A stretch of 64,000 nucleotides of DNA from Thermotomaculum hydrothermale (GCF_016592575.1 NZ_AP017470.1:1262501-1326500); one strand, 5' to 3'. Positions 50,572 through 61,134 are shown, counted from the stretch's first letter. Translations and numbers: made by a program. Notes: generated from the letters alone by a model not told the origin.

Positions 50572-52004
50572 ATAAGCACCTTTGAAGCAAGAATTGCTAA
50601 CTTGTTAATTGCCTGAGGGAACAGTCCAAAATAGATTACCCCTACAGCACAAACAACTAACAATGACAAAGTTAAAAAACTAAATTCAAAATTCCTTTCC
50701 TCCGGATTTTCCTTCATATACATAAAAACAACAACTTTTAAATAGTAATAAACAGAAATAAGTGACCCTAAAATACCGATTAATGCAAGGATATACTGCT
50801 CTTTTACAATAAGGGATTTAAATATATAAAACTTTCCAACAAATCCTATGGTTGCTGGAATTCCAGCAAGAGAAAACATAAAAACACTTAAAAGAACTCC
50901 AAACAGCGGATATTTATAGCCTAATCCCCTTAAATGATTGTATTCAACATAGTCATTATCCCCAATTTTCAAAAGGGAAAGGCTGCCGAAAGCACCTATA
51001 TTTATAAGCAGGTACCCAGCAAGATAAAACAGTATTGCTGAAATCCCCTCAATTGAGAATGCAACAATTGCCATTAAAAGGTATCCAGCATGGGCAATTG
51101 AAGAGTAAGCAAGCATTCTCTTTACAGAATTTTGTACCAGAGCTCCTAAATTACCTATTAAAACAGTTAAAATTGCTATTACAAAAATTGCCTTTTCCCA
51201 CAAAATAAACATATCCGGAAAGGCAATATAAAGGATTTTTACAAGGATAACAATTGCAACAGCCTTTGGTGCAATTGACATAAATGCTGTTACAGGTGTT
51301 GGAGCACCTTCGTAAGCATCTGGAGTCCACATGTGGAATGGCGCTGCCGACGCTTTAAAGCCAATACCAACCATTAAAAATAAAAGCCCCAATTTAAAGA
51401 GTTCATCTCCCTTTTTAACAATCATTATATCTTTTAAAACAACACTTCCAGTTGCACCATAGATTACAGCAATTCCAAAGAGGAAAAAGCCAGAAGCAAT
51501 TGAACCTAAAATAAAATACTTTAAAGCACCCTCAACAGACGGTTCTTTGTATCTAAAATAAGCAACAGTTGCATAGAGTGGAATTGAGGTTAACTCAAGG
51601 CCAACAAAAATGTTTATAAGGTTGTTTGTATTAACCATCACAAGCAAACCGCAAATTGTAGCAAGGGCAATTGCGTAAAATTCTGGATGCTTGAATTCTT
51701 CCTTGTTAAAAAACCCTTCTGCCAGGACAAATGATGCAATCCCGCAGACAAGCACAAGGATTGAGAGGTAAATATTAAAAGCGTTGTAAAAAACCATACC
51801 GTTCATATAATCAAGACTTCTATATGTTAATTGAGGCAATAACTTAACAAAGTAATATAAATCAGCAAACAAAAACAACGATGCAATAACCCCTGAGTAA
51901 TGCTTTATCTTCTCATTTAAAACACCCATAAAAGAGAGAACGATTATCCCCCCTGTAAGAATCAAAAAGGGCATTAGCATATAGTAATTTATGGTTATAT
52001 TCAT
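50568..52004 (-). CDS. nuoN: NADH-quinone oxidoreductase subunit N
   Basis: A 478-residue antiporter-like membrane subunit of complex I with about 14 helices. Proton_antipo_M core with FVGLELTSIPLYATVAYFR (the helix-5 Glu and the following loop) and the VKRMLAYSSIAHAGYLL segment. It forms one of the three proton channels. It follows nuoM with a four-base overlap. Confidence 0.95.
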   Translation of the reverse strand: MNITINYYMLMPFLILTGGIIVLSFMGVLNEKIKHYSGVIASLFLFADLYYFVKLLPQLTYRSLDYMNGMVFYNAFNIYLSILVLVCGIASFVLAEGFFNKEEFKHPEFYAIALATICGLLVMVNTNNLINIFVGLELTSIPLYATVAYFRYKEPSVEGALKYFILGSIASGFFLFGIAVIYGATGSVVLKDIMIVKKGDELFKLGLLFLMVGIGFKASAAPFHMWTPDAYEGAPTPVTAFMSIAPKAVAIVILVKILYIAFPDMFILWEKAIFVIAILTVLIGNLGALVQNSVKRMLAYSSIAHAGYLLMAIVAFSIEGISAILFYLAGYLLINIGAFGSLSLLKIGDNDYVEYNHLRGLGYKYPLFGVLLSVFMFSLAGIPATIGFVGKFYIFKSLIVKEQYILALIGILGSLISVYYYLKVVVFMYMKENPEERNFEFSFLTLSLLVVCAVGVIYFGLFPQAINKLAILASKVLI

Positions 52005-53527
52005 TTTTTACCCCCCTCATTATCAATCACAGTAACAACCTGTTTTGCCTTAAACATATTCAAATAATAATCAACAGATTTCTGCATTCTCTTAAAAAAG
52101 AAGTTTGGATAAAGCCCTATCCAGAAAATCATAATCACAAGGGGTACAAGGTATGCAATCTCTCTTTTAGTTAAATCAGTTAACTTCTTGTTTTCCTCTG
52201 AAGGCTCTGTATTAAAGAATACCCTCTGGTACATCCAGAGCATATAAACAGCCCCTAAAATAACCCCTGAAGCAGCAAAGGCAGTGTAAACCCAGGCATG
52301 CTGCCAGGAAGATTTAAAGGTACCTAAAAGTATTGAAAATTCACCTACAAAACCGTTTGTCAAAGGTAGCCCAATTGAAGAGAGGGTAACAATCATAAAA
52401 AAGGTTGCGTAAACAGGCATAACCTTAGCAATACCACCATATTCTGAAATAAGTCTTGTATGCTTTCTTTCGTAAACCACACCAACCAAGAGGAAGAGTG
52501 CACCTGTAGAAATACCGTGGTTAATCATCTGTAAAATACCGCCCTGCATACCGTAAACTGTCAGGGCAAACAAGCCAAGCATAACATAGCCTAAGTGAGA
52601 AACAGAAGAGTATGCAACAAGTTTCTTAATATCCTTCTGCACCATTGCAACAAGCGCACCGTAAATTATACCGATTATAGCAAGCACAATTACATAAGGT
52701 GCGAATTTTACCATTGCATCTGGAAACATTGGCATTGCAAACCTTAAATAACCGTAGGTACCTAATTTAAGCAAAACACCTGCAAGAATAACTGAGCCTG
52801 CTGTCGGTGCCTCTGTATGAGCATCAGGCAACCATGTGTGAAACGGGAAAATAGGTACTTTAATTGCAAATGCTATTGCAAAAGCAATAAAGAGATAAAT
52901 CTGTTCATTTAAACTAAAATGATAAGAGTAAATCTTAGTTACATCAAATGTTCCTGTTGTTTTGTAAATGTACATAATTCCCAAAAGCATGAGAAGAGAG
53001 CCTGCCATTGTATAGATAAAGAATTTAATTGCTGCGTAAATCCTTCTCTCTCCTCCCCATACTCCAATAATAAAGTACATAGGGATGAGCATAACTTCCC
53101 AGAAAACATAGAATAGAAATAAATCAAGCGCAACAAGTGAACCTAAAATTCCAACCTCAAGCAAAAACATATGGATATAAAATGATTTAACCTTTTTTGT
53201 AATTCCAGAATAGGTTGAAAGAAAGATTATAGGCATAAGAAATGTTGTAAGCAAAACAATAAAAAGGCTTATGCCATCTATCCCTATAAAGTACTGTGAA
53301 TTTAAAAAGTTAGAAACTATCCAGCTTGTCCTTTCAACAAATTGAAGTTTATAGACTGAATAGTCAAAGTTAAGCAATAGTTTTAAAGATATTAAAAAGT
53401 GAATAAGGGAAAAGACAATCCCGAAAACCTTTATCCCCTTTTCCTCTTTTGAGGGGAAAAACAAGAGTATAACAACTGCAAGCAGCGGGAAAAATGTAAT
53501 CAAACTTAAAAAATGATTCTCAAACAT
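52001..53527 (-). CDS. nuoM: NADH-quinone oxidoreductase subunit M
   Basis: A 508-residue antiporter-like proton channel subunit. The essential glutamate of helix 5 is at residue 144 (YVFWEVMLIPMYF), the same number as in E. coli. Later features: KVPIFPFHTWLPDAHTEAPT and DIKKLVAYSSVSHLGYV, with conserved lysines in the half-channels. It begins 13 bp after nuoL. Confidence 0.96.
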   Translation of the reverse strand: MFENHFLSLITFFPLLAVVILLFFPSKEEKGIKVFGIVFSLIHFLISLKLLLNFDYSVYKLQFVERTSWIVSNFLNSQYFIGIDGISLFIVLLTTFLMPIIFLSTYSGITKKVKSFYIHMFLLEVGILGSLVALDLFLFYVFWEVMLIPMYFIIGVWGGERRIYAAIKFFIYTMAGSLLMLLGIMYIYKTTGTFDVTKIYSYHFSLNEQIYLFIAFAIAFAIKVPIFPFHTWLPDAHTEAPTAGSVILAGVLLKLGTYGYLRFAMPMFPDAMVKFAPYVIVLAIIGIIYGALVAMVQKDIKKLVAYSSVSHLGYVMLGLFALTVYGMQGGILQMINHGISTGALFLLVGVVYERKHTRLISEYGGIAKVMPVYATFFMIVTLSSIGLPLTNGFVGEFSILLGTFKSSWQHAWVYTAFAASGVILGAVYMLWMYQRVFFNTEPSEENKKLTDLTKREIAYLVPLVIMIFWIGLYPNFFFKRMQKSVDYYLNMFKAKQVVTVIDNEGGKK

Positions 53528-53540
53528 AACTACCCCTCAC

Positions 53541-55490
53541 CTATAAGAAAATCCAGAATAGTATCAGTATTCCGGCCAGCATTGTTAATGCGTAAACCTT
53601 TACTGCACCGTTCTGGTATAGAGAGTAAATCTTACCAACACACCTTGCAAGGTATGCGGAAAGGTTTACAGCCCCGTCAATTATTACAGTATCTATAAAC
53701 AACCAGCAAAACTCGCCTATCTTTCTAACTGGAGTAACAACTAAAGCAAAGTAAATCTCATCAACATAGTACTTATTTAAGAGAATTTTATAGAAATAAT
53801 TAAAGGTATTTGCAAGTTTTTCAGGAGCATCTGTCTTTCTTCCATACAGGAATTTAGCAAACAACCAGCCTATTATTGCAAGACCTACAGATACAAACAT
53901 TAAAGTCCATTCCATTGATACATTGTGCATAAAGTGTATATGACCTATATTTTCTACCATAGGCTCTAAGTAATGCTCAAGCAAATTGGGAAGGTGGAAT
54001 ATATGAGGAAATCCCAGCCATCCACCAACCACTGAGAGAAAAGCCAACGCCATAAGTGGCACAGTCATTACAGATGGAGACTCGTGTAAAGCCTCTTCTT
54101 CGTTTTTCGTACCTCTGAAATCCCCTAAAAATGTCAGGTAAACAAGTCTGAACATATAGAATGATGTTAGTACTGCTGCAAAAGCACCTATACCCCATAA
54201 AATTTTATGGTTTGAAGCAAATGCCTTCCACAAAATCTCATCCTTTGAAAAGAAACCTGCAAATGGCGGGAATCCAGCAATAGCAAGGGTTGCTATTAAA
54301 AATGTCCAGTATGTTTTAGGCATATACTTTTTCAACCCACCCATATTTCTTATATCCTGCGGGTCTTTATCGTGTATTCCCGCATGGTGAAATGCATGGT
54401 GCATTGCGTGAATTACAGAACCTGAACCAAGGAATAGCAAAGCCTTAAAAAATGCGTGGGTTAAAATGTGGAAGAAGCCTGCAATAAAGGCTCCAACACC
54501 CAACGCCAAAAACATATAGCCTAACTGTGAAACAGTTGAGTAAGCAAGCACCTTCTTTATATCGTTTTGAACCGTACCAATTGTTGCCGCAAACAGTGCG
54601 GTTAAACCGCCAACCCATGCAATTGTAAGCAAGGTAATTGGTGCTAATTGAAAGAGAAAGTTTAGTTTAACTATCATGTAAACACCTGACGTTACCATTG
54701 TTGCAGCGTGGATAAGTGCAGAAACAGGTGTTGGGCCTGCCATTGCATCAGGAAGCCATATATAGAGAGGAATTTGAGCAGATTTACCTGTTGCACCAAC
54801 AAACAATAGAATTGTAGCAAGGGTGATAAGCCCCAATGTATGCTCAGGCTTCAATCCAGCAGAAACAATAGCTTCTCTAATTTTTGTAAATTCAAGGCTT
54901 CCAAAAAGGGTAAAAATCAAAAACATTCCAAGAATAAAACCAAAATCACCTACCCTGTTTACAATAAATGCCTTTTTACCTGCATCTGATGCAACCTTTG
55001 TTGTGTAATAGAAACCAATAAGCAGATAAGAACATAAACCAACACCTTCCCAGCCAACAAACATTAAAAGCAAATTGTCGGCTAAAACAAGTGTTAACAT
55101 CATAAAAACAAAGAGGTTAAGATAGGCAAAGTATCTCCAGTAACCATCCTCTTCTGCCATATAGCCGATTGAGTAAACATGGATTAAGAAACTGACGCCG
55201 GCTACCATTAAAGTCATGGAGCCTGACAATCTATCAAAAAGGTATGCAAAATTTACATTAAAATCTCCGTAAGAAATCCACGGGAAAAGTACATTCCTTA
55301 TGCCGTGTTCAGAGAATTCTGCACTTCCGTTCATCTGAACAAACAGCACACAGGCAAGAAGGAATGATAAAAGAATTGCTCCACTCCCAATAATTCCAAT
55401 AGCCTTTCTTGGCAGCTTCCTGCCAAACAAACCGTTAATTAAAAATCCTATTAACGGAAAAACAGGGATTAACCATACATATCCAGTCAT
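53541..55490 (-). CDS. nuoL: NADH-quinone oxidoreductase subunit L
   Basis: A 649-residue distal proton channel subunit with the long lateral helix expected at the C-terminus (~residues 540-649). Typical segments: FVGWEGVGLCSYLLIGFYY (helix-5 Glu), IPLYIWLPDAMAGPTPVSAL and DIKKVLAYSTVSQLGYMF. NuoL_N and Proton_antipo domains are both present. It begins 4 bp after nuoK. Confidence 0.96.
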   Translation of the reverse strand: MTGYVWLIPVFPLIGFLINGLFGRKLPRKAIGIIGSGAILLSFLLACVLFVQMNGSAEFSEHGIRNVLFPWISYGDFNVNFAYLFDRLSGSMTLMVAGVSFLIHVYSIGYMAEEDGYWRYFAYLNLFVFMMLTLVLADNLLLMFVGWEGVGLCSYLLIGFYYTTKVASDAGKKAFIVNRVGDFGFILGMFLIFTLFGSLEFTKIREAIVSAGLKPEHTLGLITLATILLFVGATGKSAQIPLYIWLPDAMAGPTPVSALIHAATMVTSGVYMIVKLNFLFQLAPITLLTIAWVGGLTALFAATIGTVQNDIKKVLAYSTVSQLGYMFLALGVGAFIAGFFHILTHAFFKALLFLGSGSVIHAMHHAFHHAGIHDKDPQDIRNMGGLKKYMPKTYWTFLIATLAIAGFPPFAGFFSKDEILWKAFASNHKILWGIGAFAAVLTSFYMFRLVYLTFLGDFRGTKNEEEALHESPSVMTVPLMALAFLSVVGGWLGFPHIFHLPNLLEHYLEPMVENIGHIHFMHNVSMEWTLMFVSVGLAIIGWLFAKFLYGRKTDAPEKLANTFNYFYKILLNKYYVDEIYFALVVTPVRKIGEFCWLFIDTVIIDGAVNLSAYLARCVGKIYSLYQNGAVKVYALTMLAGILILFWIFL

Positions 55491-55494
55491 AACA

Positions 55495-55797
55495 TCATCC
55501 CTTCAAAAGTTTTATTTCGTCAACTTCTATTGTTTCCCTCAACTTAAAGTAAGCCACCACCAACGCTAAACCCACTGCCGCCTCTGCAGCCGCAATGGCA
55601 AATATAAAAAACACAAAAACCTGTCCGTCAACATTTCCTATAAAGCGGGAAAATGCAACAAACAAAAGGTTTACTGAGTTTAAAATCAATTCAATACACA
55701 TTAAAATAGTAATAATGTTTCTTCTTATTAAAATTCCAACCACACCAATAGTAAACAATACTGCACTTAAAACTGCGTAATCCACCATAGCAACCAT
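55495..55797 (-). CDS. nuoK: NADH-quinone oxidoreductase subunit K
   Basis: A 100-residue subunit with three membrane helices, including the buried glutamate of [16 protein letters not shown] that lies in the proton path and a second one in [12 protein letters not shown] start at ATG 55797, which has GAGGG seven bases upstream and gives the usual 100-residue length; GTG 55803, overlapping the nuoJ stop, is the alternative. Confidence 0.93.
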   Translation of the reverse strand: MVAMVDYAVLSAVLFTIGVVGILIRRNIITILMCIELILNSVNLLFVAFSRFIGNVDGQVFVFFIFAIAAAEAAVGLALVVAYFKLRETIEVDEIKLLKG

Positions 55798-55799
55798 AA

Positions 55800-56312
55800 T
55801 CACACCCTCTTCTTTGATAAGAATACCGCCGCCACCATTGCGGCAAGCAGTAACAAAGAGATTAACTCAAAGGGAATAAAGTATTTGCCGAACATAACAT
55901 CAGCAATTGTTTCAACATTGTTTTTCATTCCCCCTACCGCACTCATCTTTGTGTAAGATAAAAGAATTTTACTCTTCAAAAAGGAAATGTAAATTAGCAA
56001 ACCTATTAAAATTCCGCCTATAACTGAAACAAAGGTTACAAATTTACTTCTCTTTGAAGGTTCTTCCCTGTGCTGATTAAGAAGCATTAAAACAAAGAGA
56101 AACAGTACTATGATTGCCCCCGCATAAACAACAAGCTGCATAGCAGCAATAAAGGGTGCTGATAGAGTAAGGTAAATACCAGCTACAGCCACAAAAGAAA
56201 GCAATAAATACAATCCACTAACAATTGGCCTATCAGACAAAATTACCATTACCGCGGCAAAAACCGCAATAAAACTTAAAATCCAGAACGCCAGCTGCAT
56301 TTTATTCCCCAC
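55800..56312 (-). CDS. nuoJ: NADH-quinone oxidoreductase subunit J
   Basis: A 170-residue membrane subunit with five helices. The third contains the flexible pi-bulge region ([20 protein letters not shown]) that links quinone chemistry to the proton channels. The start overlaps the end of nuoI by 11 bp. Confidence 0.94.
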   Translation of the reverse strand: MGNKMQLAFWILSFIAVFAAVMVILSDRPIVSGLYLLLSFVAVAGIYLTLSAPFIAAMQLVVYAGAIIVLFLFVLMLLNQHREEPSKRSKFVTFVSVIGGILIGLLIYISFLKSKILLSYTKMSAVGGMKNNVETIADVMFGKYFIPFELISLLLLAAMVAAVFLSKKRV

Positions 56313-56805
56313 CTTCTCTTTTAGTTTTTACCAATTCTTCTATACCAATAATTCCGGCTTCCCTTGATGTGTGAACGATCTCATAATGATTTGTCAATAC
56401 AATAGCATCTTTAGGGCAAGCCTCTTCACAGAACCCACAGTAAATACATCTGTGTAAATCAATCTGAAAAACTTTAGGTGCCTTTTCTTTCGGATGCTCT
56501 TTATCAAAATCTTCAAGGTCTTCAGGCTCAATGTAAATAGCATCAGCAGGACATGCAGTTGCACAGCAAAAACAAGCAACACACTTTAATGTGCCGTCAG
56601 GATAGGTATTCAATCTATGTAACCCTCTGTACCATTCTGGAATATCTTCTTTTCTCCTGTCAGGGTACTCAATAGTGTACCTTTTTGAGGGGGGAGTAAA
56701 CAGAGTTTTAAAAAAGTGAGAGATTGTAATCCCCATCCCTTTAATAACAGCGGGAAGGTAAATCTTATCCCAGAATTTCAGTTTAACTTCTTTTTTTATA
56801 GCCAT
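56302..56805 (-). CDS. nuoI: NADH-quinone oxidoreductase subunit I
   Basis: A 167-residue peripheral subunit carrying clusters N6a and N6b: CVACFCCATACP and CIYCGFCEEACP, two complete ferredoxin motifs. It passes electrons from NuoG to NuoB. An amphipathic N-terminal helix (~20-35) touches the membrane. It follows nuoH by three bases. Confidence 0.95.
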   Translation of the reverse strand: MAIKKEVKLKFWDKIYLPAVIKGMGITISHFFKTLFTPPSKRYTIEYPDRRKEDIPEWYRGLHRLNTYPDGTLKCVACFCCATACPADAIYIEPEDLEDFDKEHPKEKAPKVFQIDLHRCIYCGFCEEACPKDAIVLTNHYEIVHTSREAGIIGIEELVKTKREGGE

Positions 56806-56808
56806 TTC

Positions 56809-57840
56809 CTACCCCCCGTATGCGTAAAAAAGAGCAACTATTACAAGGTTAATCAACGACAACGGCAACAGATATTTCCATCCTAAACGCATCAACTGGT
56901 CGTATCTGAATCTTGGTAAAGTCCACCTTATCCAGATAAAAGTCCATAAAACAAACAATAACTTTATAACAAAGGCTATAATTGAGCCAGCAACTGTTGA
57001 ATCAAGGTAAGGAAAGTGCCAGCCGCCAAGGTATAGCACCACAAAAAAGCCTGATGCTGTAATCATATTGGCGTATTCAGCAAGGAAAAACATGGAAAAC
57101 TTCATACTCATGTATTCTGTATGGTAACCAATAATCTCTGATTCACCTTCTGCAAAGTCAAATGGCAATCTATTGGTTTCAGCAAACATTGCGGTGAAAA
57201 ACACTATTGCCCCTAAAATTTGAGGTACAATATTCCACATTCCGGTCTGCGCTTCGATTATTTTGTCAAGCCTTAAACTGCCTGTTGAAAGAATAACACC
57301 AACAACAGCAAGGGTCATGGCAAGCTCATAGGATATAACCTGAGCAGATGCCCTCATTGCTCCCAATATAGACCATTTATTGTTTGAAGCCCATCCTCCA
57401 ATTATTATTCCATAAACCCCCATTCCTGCAAGGGCAAATATGTATAAAACACCTATATTTGTGTCAGGGGGTAAAATACTTAAAAAATACTGGGTTCCAT
57501 TTTTCACAAAAGGCTTTCCAAAGGGAATTGCCGCAAATGTCATAGTTGCCGGGATAAAGGATATTATTGGTGCTATTGTGTAAAGCACCCTGTCAACATG
57601 AAGAGGGAATAAGTCCTCTTTAAAAAACAGCTTTAACCCATCTGCAAGCGGCTGTCCAAGTCCAAGTATCCTAATCTTCCCGAAAAGGGCAACTCTGTTT
57701 GGGCCAACCCTATCCTGGATAAAAGCCGCCCCTCTTCTTTCAGCCCATGTAGCAATGGCAACTATGGTTAAAACAACAATAAAAACAACCACCACCTTAA
57801 ATACCATAAAAACCTGAGGATTCAACAAACCTTCCATCAT
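56809..57840 (-). CDS. nuoH: NADH-quinone oxidoreductase subunit H
   Basis: A 343-residue membrane subunit with eight helices that forms part of the quinone chamber. Diagnostic stretch RVGPNRVALFGKIRILGLGQ and the acidic loop AEGESEIIGYHTEYMSMKF, which interacts with NuoB/D. It overlaps nuoG by four bases (ATGA). Confidence 0.96.
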   Translation of the reverse strand: MMEGLLNPQVFMVFKVVVVFIVVLTIVAIATWAERRGAAFIQDRVGPNRVALFGKIRILGLGQPLADGLKLFFKEDLFPLHVDRVLYTIAPIISFIPATMTFAAIPFGKPFVKNGTQYFLSILPPDTNIGVLYIFALAGMGVYGIIIGGWASNNKWSILGAMRASAQVISYELAMTLAVVGVILSTGSLRLDKIIEAQTGMWNIVPQILGAIVFFTAMFAETNRLPFDFAEGESEIIGYHTEYMSMKFSMFFLAEYANMITASGFFVVLYLGGWHFPYLDSTVAGSIIAFVIKLLFVLWTFIWIRWTLPRFRYDQLMRLGWKYLLPLSLINLVIVALFYAYGG

Positions 57841-59363
57841 AACTCAAACCCTTCTGTCCCTAACTTCTGGTAGTTAAGGTCTTTATCTAATTGTTCTTTA
57901 GCAAAACGAACAAAAATCTCTTCTCCGCTCTTAAAGTCACTTTCAAGAAATTCCCATAACGGCCTTGCGTTAAACATATAATCGCAGGCTTTATGCGAAT
58001 GCTGAACAAGGTTTTTATTATTGATATAACACCCGTCTTCTTCAACAAAGATAGGTGCAGGTAAAACTAAATTAGCACTTTTACCGAAATCTGATAGCAT
58101 TGGTTCAAAAACAACTGAAAATGTTGCTCTCTTTAACACGCTTAAAATTCTTACCTCACTTTTTGAATGGATTTTACCAACATTGTGTAAGAATAAAGCA
58201 AAGTCGTAGTCAATCTCTTCAATTTCAGAAACCTTTGGTAACTTCATCAATTTAAGCATCCTATCATTTGGAGCTTTTTTCTCTTCCATATAAAGGGCAA
58301 TTTCAGGTAATTCTTTTCTAAAAGATGAAGGCCTGAAAACATCGAACCCCTTCTCCCTTGCAAAGAGATAAGCAGCATAGTTTTCCTCAATAGAATGAAG
58401 CGGGGAAAGTATAACAACCCCTTTTCTAACATTTGATTTTTTCCTTATTACCTCTACTGCTTTTTCAAAATTGATTTCTTCTCCTTCAAGGATTGGGGAT
58501 TTTACTCTGTTTTCTTTATCATTGTACAATTTATATGAGTATCTTCCTTCATCACAAATAAAAAATTGTCCCAGCTTTCTATTTTCAGCAGTGTGAATTC
58601 TTACAATCTCGTCGTCATCACCGTCAAGCAGCTGTTTTCTGTTTGATACATCAACATATATATTGCACCCTGCTGCACAACCCTGACAGATCGCCTTTAC
58701 TTTTTTTGTAAACCAAACCCTCTTTTTAAATCTAAATTCGTTCAAACCGAGGGCCCCAACAGGGCAAATATCAGCTATATTTGATGCCCATGGGTTGTTG
58801 TCAAGGCTTTCAGGATCAACGCAAACTATATGAGCGTGTGAGCCTCTTTCAACAGTTGTCAGCTCATAAGTTTTTGTAACCTCTCTTAAAAACCTCACAC
58901 ACCTTGTGCAAAGGACACATCTATTAGGATTCAAATAAATCTTTTTGCTAATTTTTTCAACTTTGTGCCTTTCCTTGGGGAATTCATACCTTGACTTTTG
59001 AGCACTGTGTTCAAAATAGTAATCCTGAAGCTTGCACTCACCAGATTTGTCACATATAGGACAATCAACAGGGTGGTCAAGTAGAATAAATTCCAATACA
59101 CCCTTTCTTGCCTCTTTCACAATTTTAGAATCTGTGTAAATCTCCATCCCATCTGAAACCCTTGTTGAGCAGGCAGTCATAGGTTTTGGCATTCCCTTAA
59201 CCTCAACAAGACACATCCTGCAATTACCTGCAATAGAAAGGGCAGGATGATAACAGTAATGAGGTATTTCAATGCCAATTTCCCTTGCCGCTTCAAGGAT
59301 TGTTTTTCCCTCTTCAACCTGGTATTCTCTGTCGTTTATCTTTATACTTATCATATCCGCCAC
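57837..59363 (-). CDS. nuoG: NADH-quinone oxidoreductase subunit G (short form)
   Basis: A 508-residue subunit with an N-terminal [2Fe-2S] domain (CYHPALSIAGNCRMC...C), the His-Cys3 cluster motif HPVDCPICDKSGECKLQ and the CVLCTRCVRF...CPVGAL cluster. CQGCAAGC with a later FFICDEGRY matches the extra N7 ligands, though the last spacing is about nine residues longer than in E. coli. The molybdopterin-like C-terminal domain is cut to roughly 250 residues, so the protein is clearly shorter than the 700-900 residues of E. coli/Thermus homologues. No frameshift is visible; the next stop is clean. Confidence 0.93.
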   Translation of the reverse strand: MADMISIKINDREYQVEEGKTILEAAREIGIEIPHYCYHPALSIAGNCRMCLVEVKGMPKPMTACSTRVSDGMEIYTDSKIVKEARKGVLEFILLDHPVDCPICDKSGECKLQDYYFEHSAQKSRYEFPKERHKVEKISKKIYLNPNRCVLCTRCVRFLREVTKTYELTTVERGSHAHIVCVDPESLDNNPWASNIADICPVGALGLNEFRFKKRVWFTKKVKAICQGCAAGCNIYVDVSNRKQLLDGDDDEIVRIHTAENRKLGQFFICDEGRYSYKLYNDKENRVKSPILEGEEINFEKAVEVIRKKSNVRKGVVILSPLHSIEENYAAYLFAREKGFDVFRPSSFRKELPEIALYMEEKKAPNDRMLKLMKLPKVSEIEEIDYDFALFLHNVGKIHSKSEVRILSVLKRATFSVVFEPMLSDFGKSANLVLPAPIFVEEDGCYINNKNLVQHSHKACDYMFNARPLWEFLESDFKSGEEIFVRFAKEQLDKDLNYQKLGTEGFEL

Positions 59364-60641
59364 CTAAAATATGGGTATTTTATTTTCTACCATGCACTTT
59401 TTGTGCTCAATGTGATACTCAAACTCATCCCTGAAACGCTCAACTGCCGGTTTAATGCACATTACAGCAGCATCACCTAATGGGCAAATAGTCCTTCCCA
59501 TTATCTTTCCACATATATCAAGGATAAGGTCTATATCACCCTTTTTCCCTTCTCTGTCCTCAATTCTTTTTAGAATTTTGTAAAGCCATGCAGTACCTTC
59601 CCTGCAGGGAGTGCACTGGCCGCAAGATTCGTGTGCATAGAACTTTGCAAGCCTTGTAAATGCTTCAACCATGCAGGTATCTTCACTCATAACGATTATT
59701 GCACCAGAACCTAACATAGAACCCACTTTTTTCAATGAATCAAAATCCATTGGGATGTCAAGGTGTTCGGGGCCTAACACAGGGGCTGAAGAGCCACCTG
59801 GGATAACAGCTTTTAGCTTCTTGCCGCCAACAATTCCCCCTGCATGCTCATAGATTATCTCCCTCAACGGCGTACCCATAGGAAGCTCAAATACACCGGG
59901 ATTGTTAACATGCCCGCTAACTGCATAAATCTTTGTTCCATTGTTTTTTTCTGGGCCTATTGATAGAAACCAATCTGCACCTTTTTTGATAATATCTGGA
60001 ACACAGGCAATTGTTTCAACATTGTTTACCGTAGTTGGTTTTCCAAACACACCGTACTGTGCAGGAAAAGGAGGCTTTAACCTTGGCTGACCTGGCTTCC
60101 CTTCAAGGGAATTGATTAAACCGGTTTCTTCACCGCATACATAAGCCCCTGCCCCTAAATGCACATAGAGGTCAAAATCAAAGCCTGAATTTAAAATATT
60201 CTTTCCTAAAAATCCCTTTTCATAGGCTTCGTCAATAGCTTTCTGGAGGATTTTAGCAACAAACTCAAACTCACCTCTGATGTAAATGTAACCTACTGTT
60301 GCCCCCATAGCATAGCCACCTATCACCATTCCCTCAATCAACTGATGGGGGTTTTCACTCATAATGTATCTGTCTTTAAAGGTTCCAGGCTCTCCTTCAT
60401 CTGCATTGCAAACAAAGTATTTTTGCCCTTCACCCTTAGGCATAAAACTCCACTTTAAACCTGTTGGGAAACCAGCGCCACCTCTACCTCTTAAGTTTGA
60501 ACGCTTTACCTCTTCAATAATGTCATCAGGCTGCATGGTGAAGGCTTTTTTTAATCCCTCGTAACCGCCTAATTTAATGTAATTTTCAATATTGCGCACT
60601 TCCGGGTCAATCAGGTGTTTAAAGAGAACTATCTCAGACAT
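59364..60641 (-). CDS. nuoF: NADH-quinone oxidoreductase subunit F
   Basis: A 425-residue subunit that binds NADH, FMN and cluster N3. NADH/FMN sites: RGRGGAGFPTGLKW and GAGAYVCGEETGLINSLEG; cluster motif ESCGQCTPCREG with the distal Cys in GRTICPLGDAA. This is the electron-entry point, so the complex uses NADH rather than ferredoxin or F420H2. It overlaps nuoE by eight bases. Confidence 0.97.
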   Translation of the reverse strand: MSEIVLFKHLIDPEVRNIENYIKLGGYEGLKKAFTMQPDDIIEEVKRSNLRGRGGAGFPTGLKWSFMPKGEGQKYFVCNADEGEPGTFKDRYIMSENPHQLIEGMVIGGYAMGATVGYIYIRGEFEFVAKILQKAIDEAYEKGFLGKNILNSGFDFDLYVHLGAGAYVCGEETGLINSLEGKPGQPRLKPPFPAQYGVFGKPTTVNNVETIACVPDIIKKGADWFLSIGPEKNNGTKIYAVSGHVNNPGVFELPMGTPLREIIYEHAGGIVGGKKLKAVIPGGSSAPVLGPEHLDIPMDFDSLKKVGSMLGSGAIIVMSEDTCMVEAFTRLAKFYAHESCGQCTPCREGTAWLYKILKRIEDREGKKGDIDLILDICGKIMGRTICPLGDAAVMCIKPAVERFRDEFEYHIEHKKCMVENKIPIF

Positions 60642-61125
60642 CTAATTCCCCCTTTCTGAGGGATTCTATTAATTCCTCAACCTTTTTTTCGTCAAGATTT
60701 TCAAAGTATTTATCATTTACCTGAATAACAGGTGCTGTACCACAGGAACCAAGGCATTCAACCTCTGTCAGGGTAAACATCCCGTCTTCAGTTGTTTCCC
60801 CTGGTTTGATGCCCAATAATTCCTGCAATTTATCAACAAGCCTTCTTGCTCCTAAAAGAGAACAGGATATATTGGTACAAACCTGAAGGTGGTATTTCCC
60901 AACAGGTTTTTTATTGTACATTGTGTAAAATGTTGCAACACTTAAAACATGAGCAACAGGTAAATTCAGTGTCTGGGCAACTAATTTAATTACATCCATA
61001 GAAACATAACCGAATTTATCCTGAGCATAGTGTAAAAAAGGCAATGTGCAGGCCTGATTATTTGGATATTTCGCTCTGATTTCTTCAAGTTTTTTCACAT
61101 CATTTTCGTCAAATCTAAGTGCCAT
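60634..61125 (-). CDS. nuoE: NADH-quinone oxidoreductase subunit E
   Basis: A 163-residue thioredoxin-like subunit with the N1a [2Fe-2S] ligands CTNISC (first pair) and CLGSC (second pair), and the N-terminal helical region LPFLHYAQDKFGYV. It works with NuoF as the NADH-dehydrogenase module. Nine bases separate it from nuoD. Confidence 0.96.
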   Translation of the reverse strand: MALRFDENDVKKLEEIRAKYPNNQACTLPFLHYAQDKFGYVSMDVIKLVAQTLNLPVAHVLSVATFYTMYNKKPVGKYHLQVCTNISCSLLGARRLVDKLQELLGIKPGETTEDGMFTLTEVECLGSCGTAPVIQVNDKYFENLDEKKVEELIESLRKGELDV

Positions 61126-61134
61126 GCTATCCCC

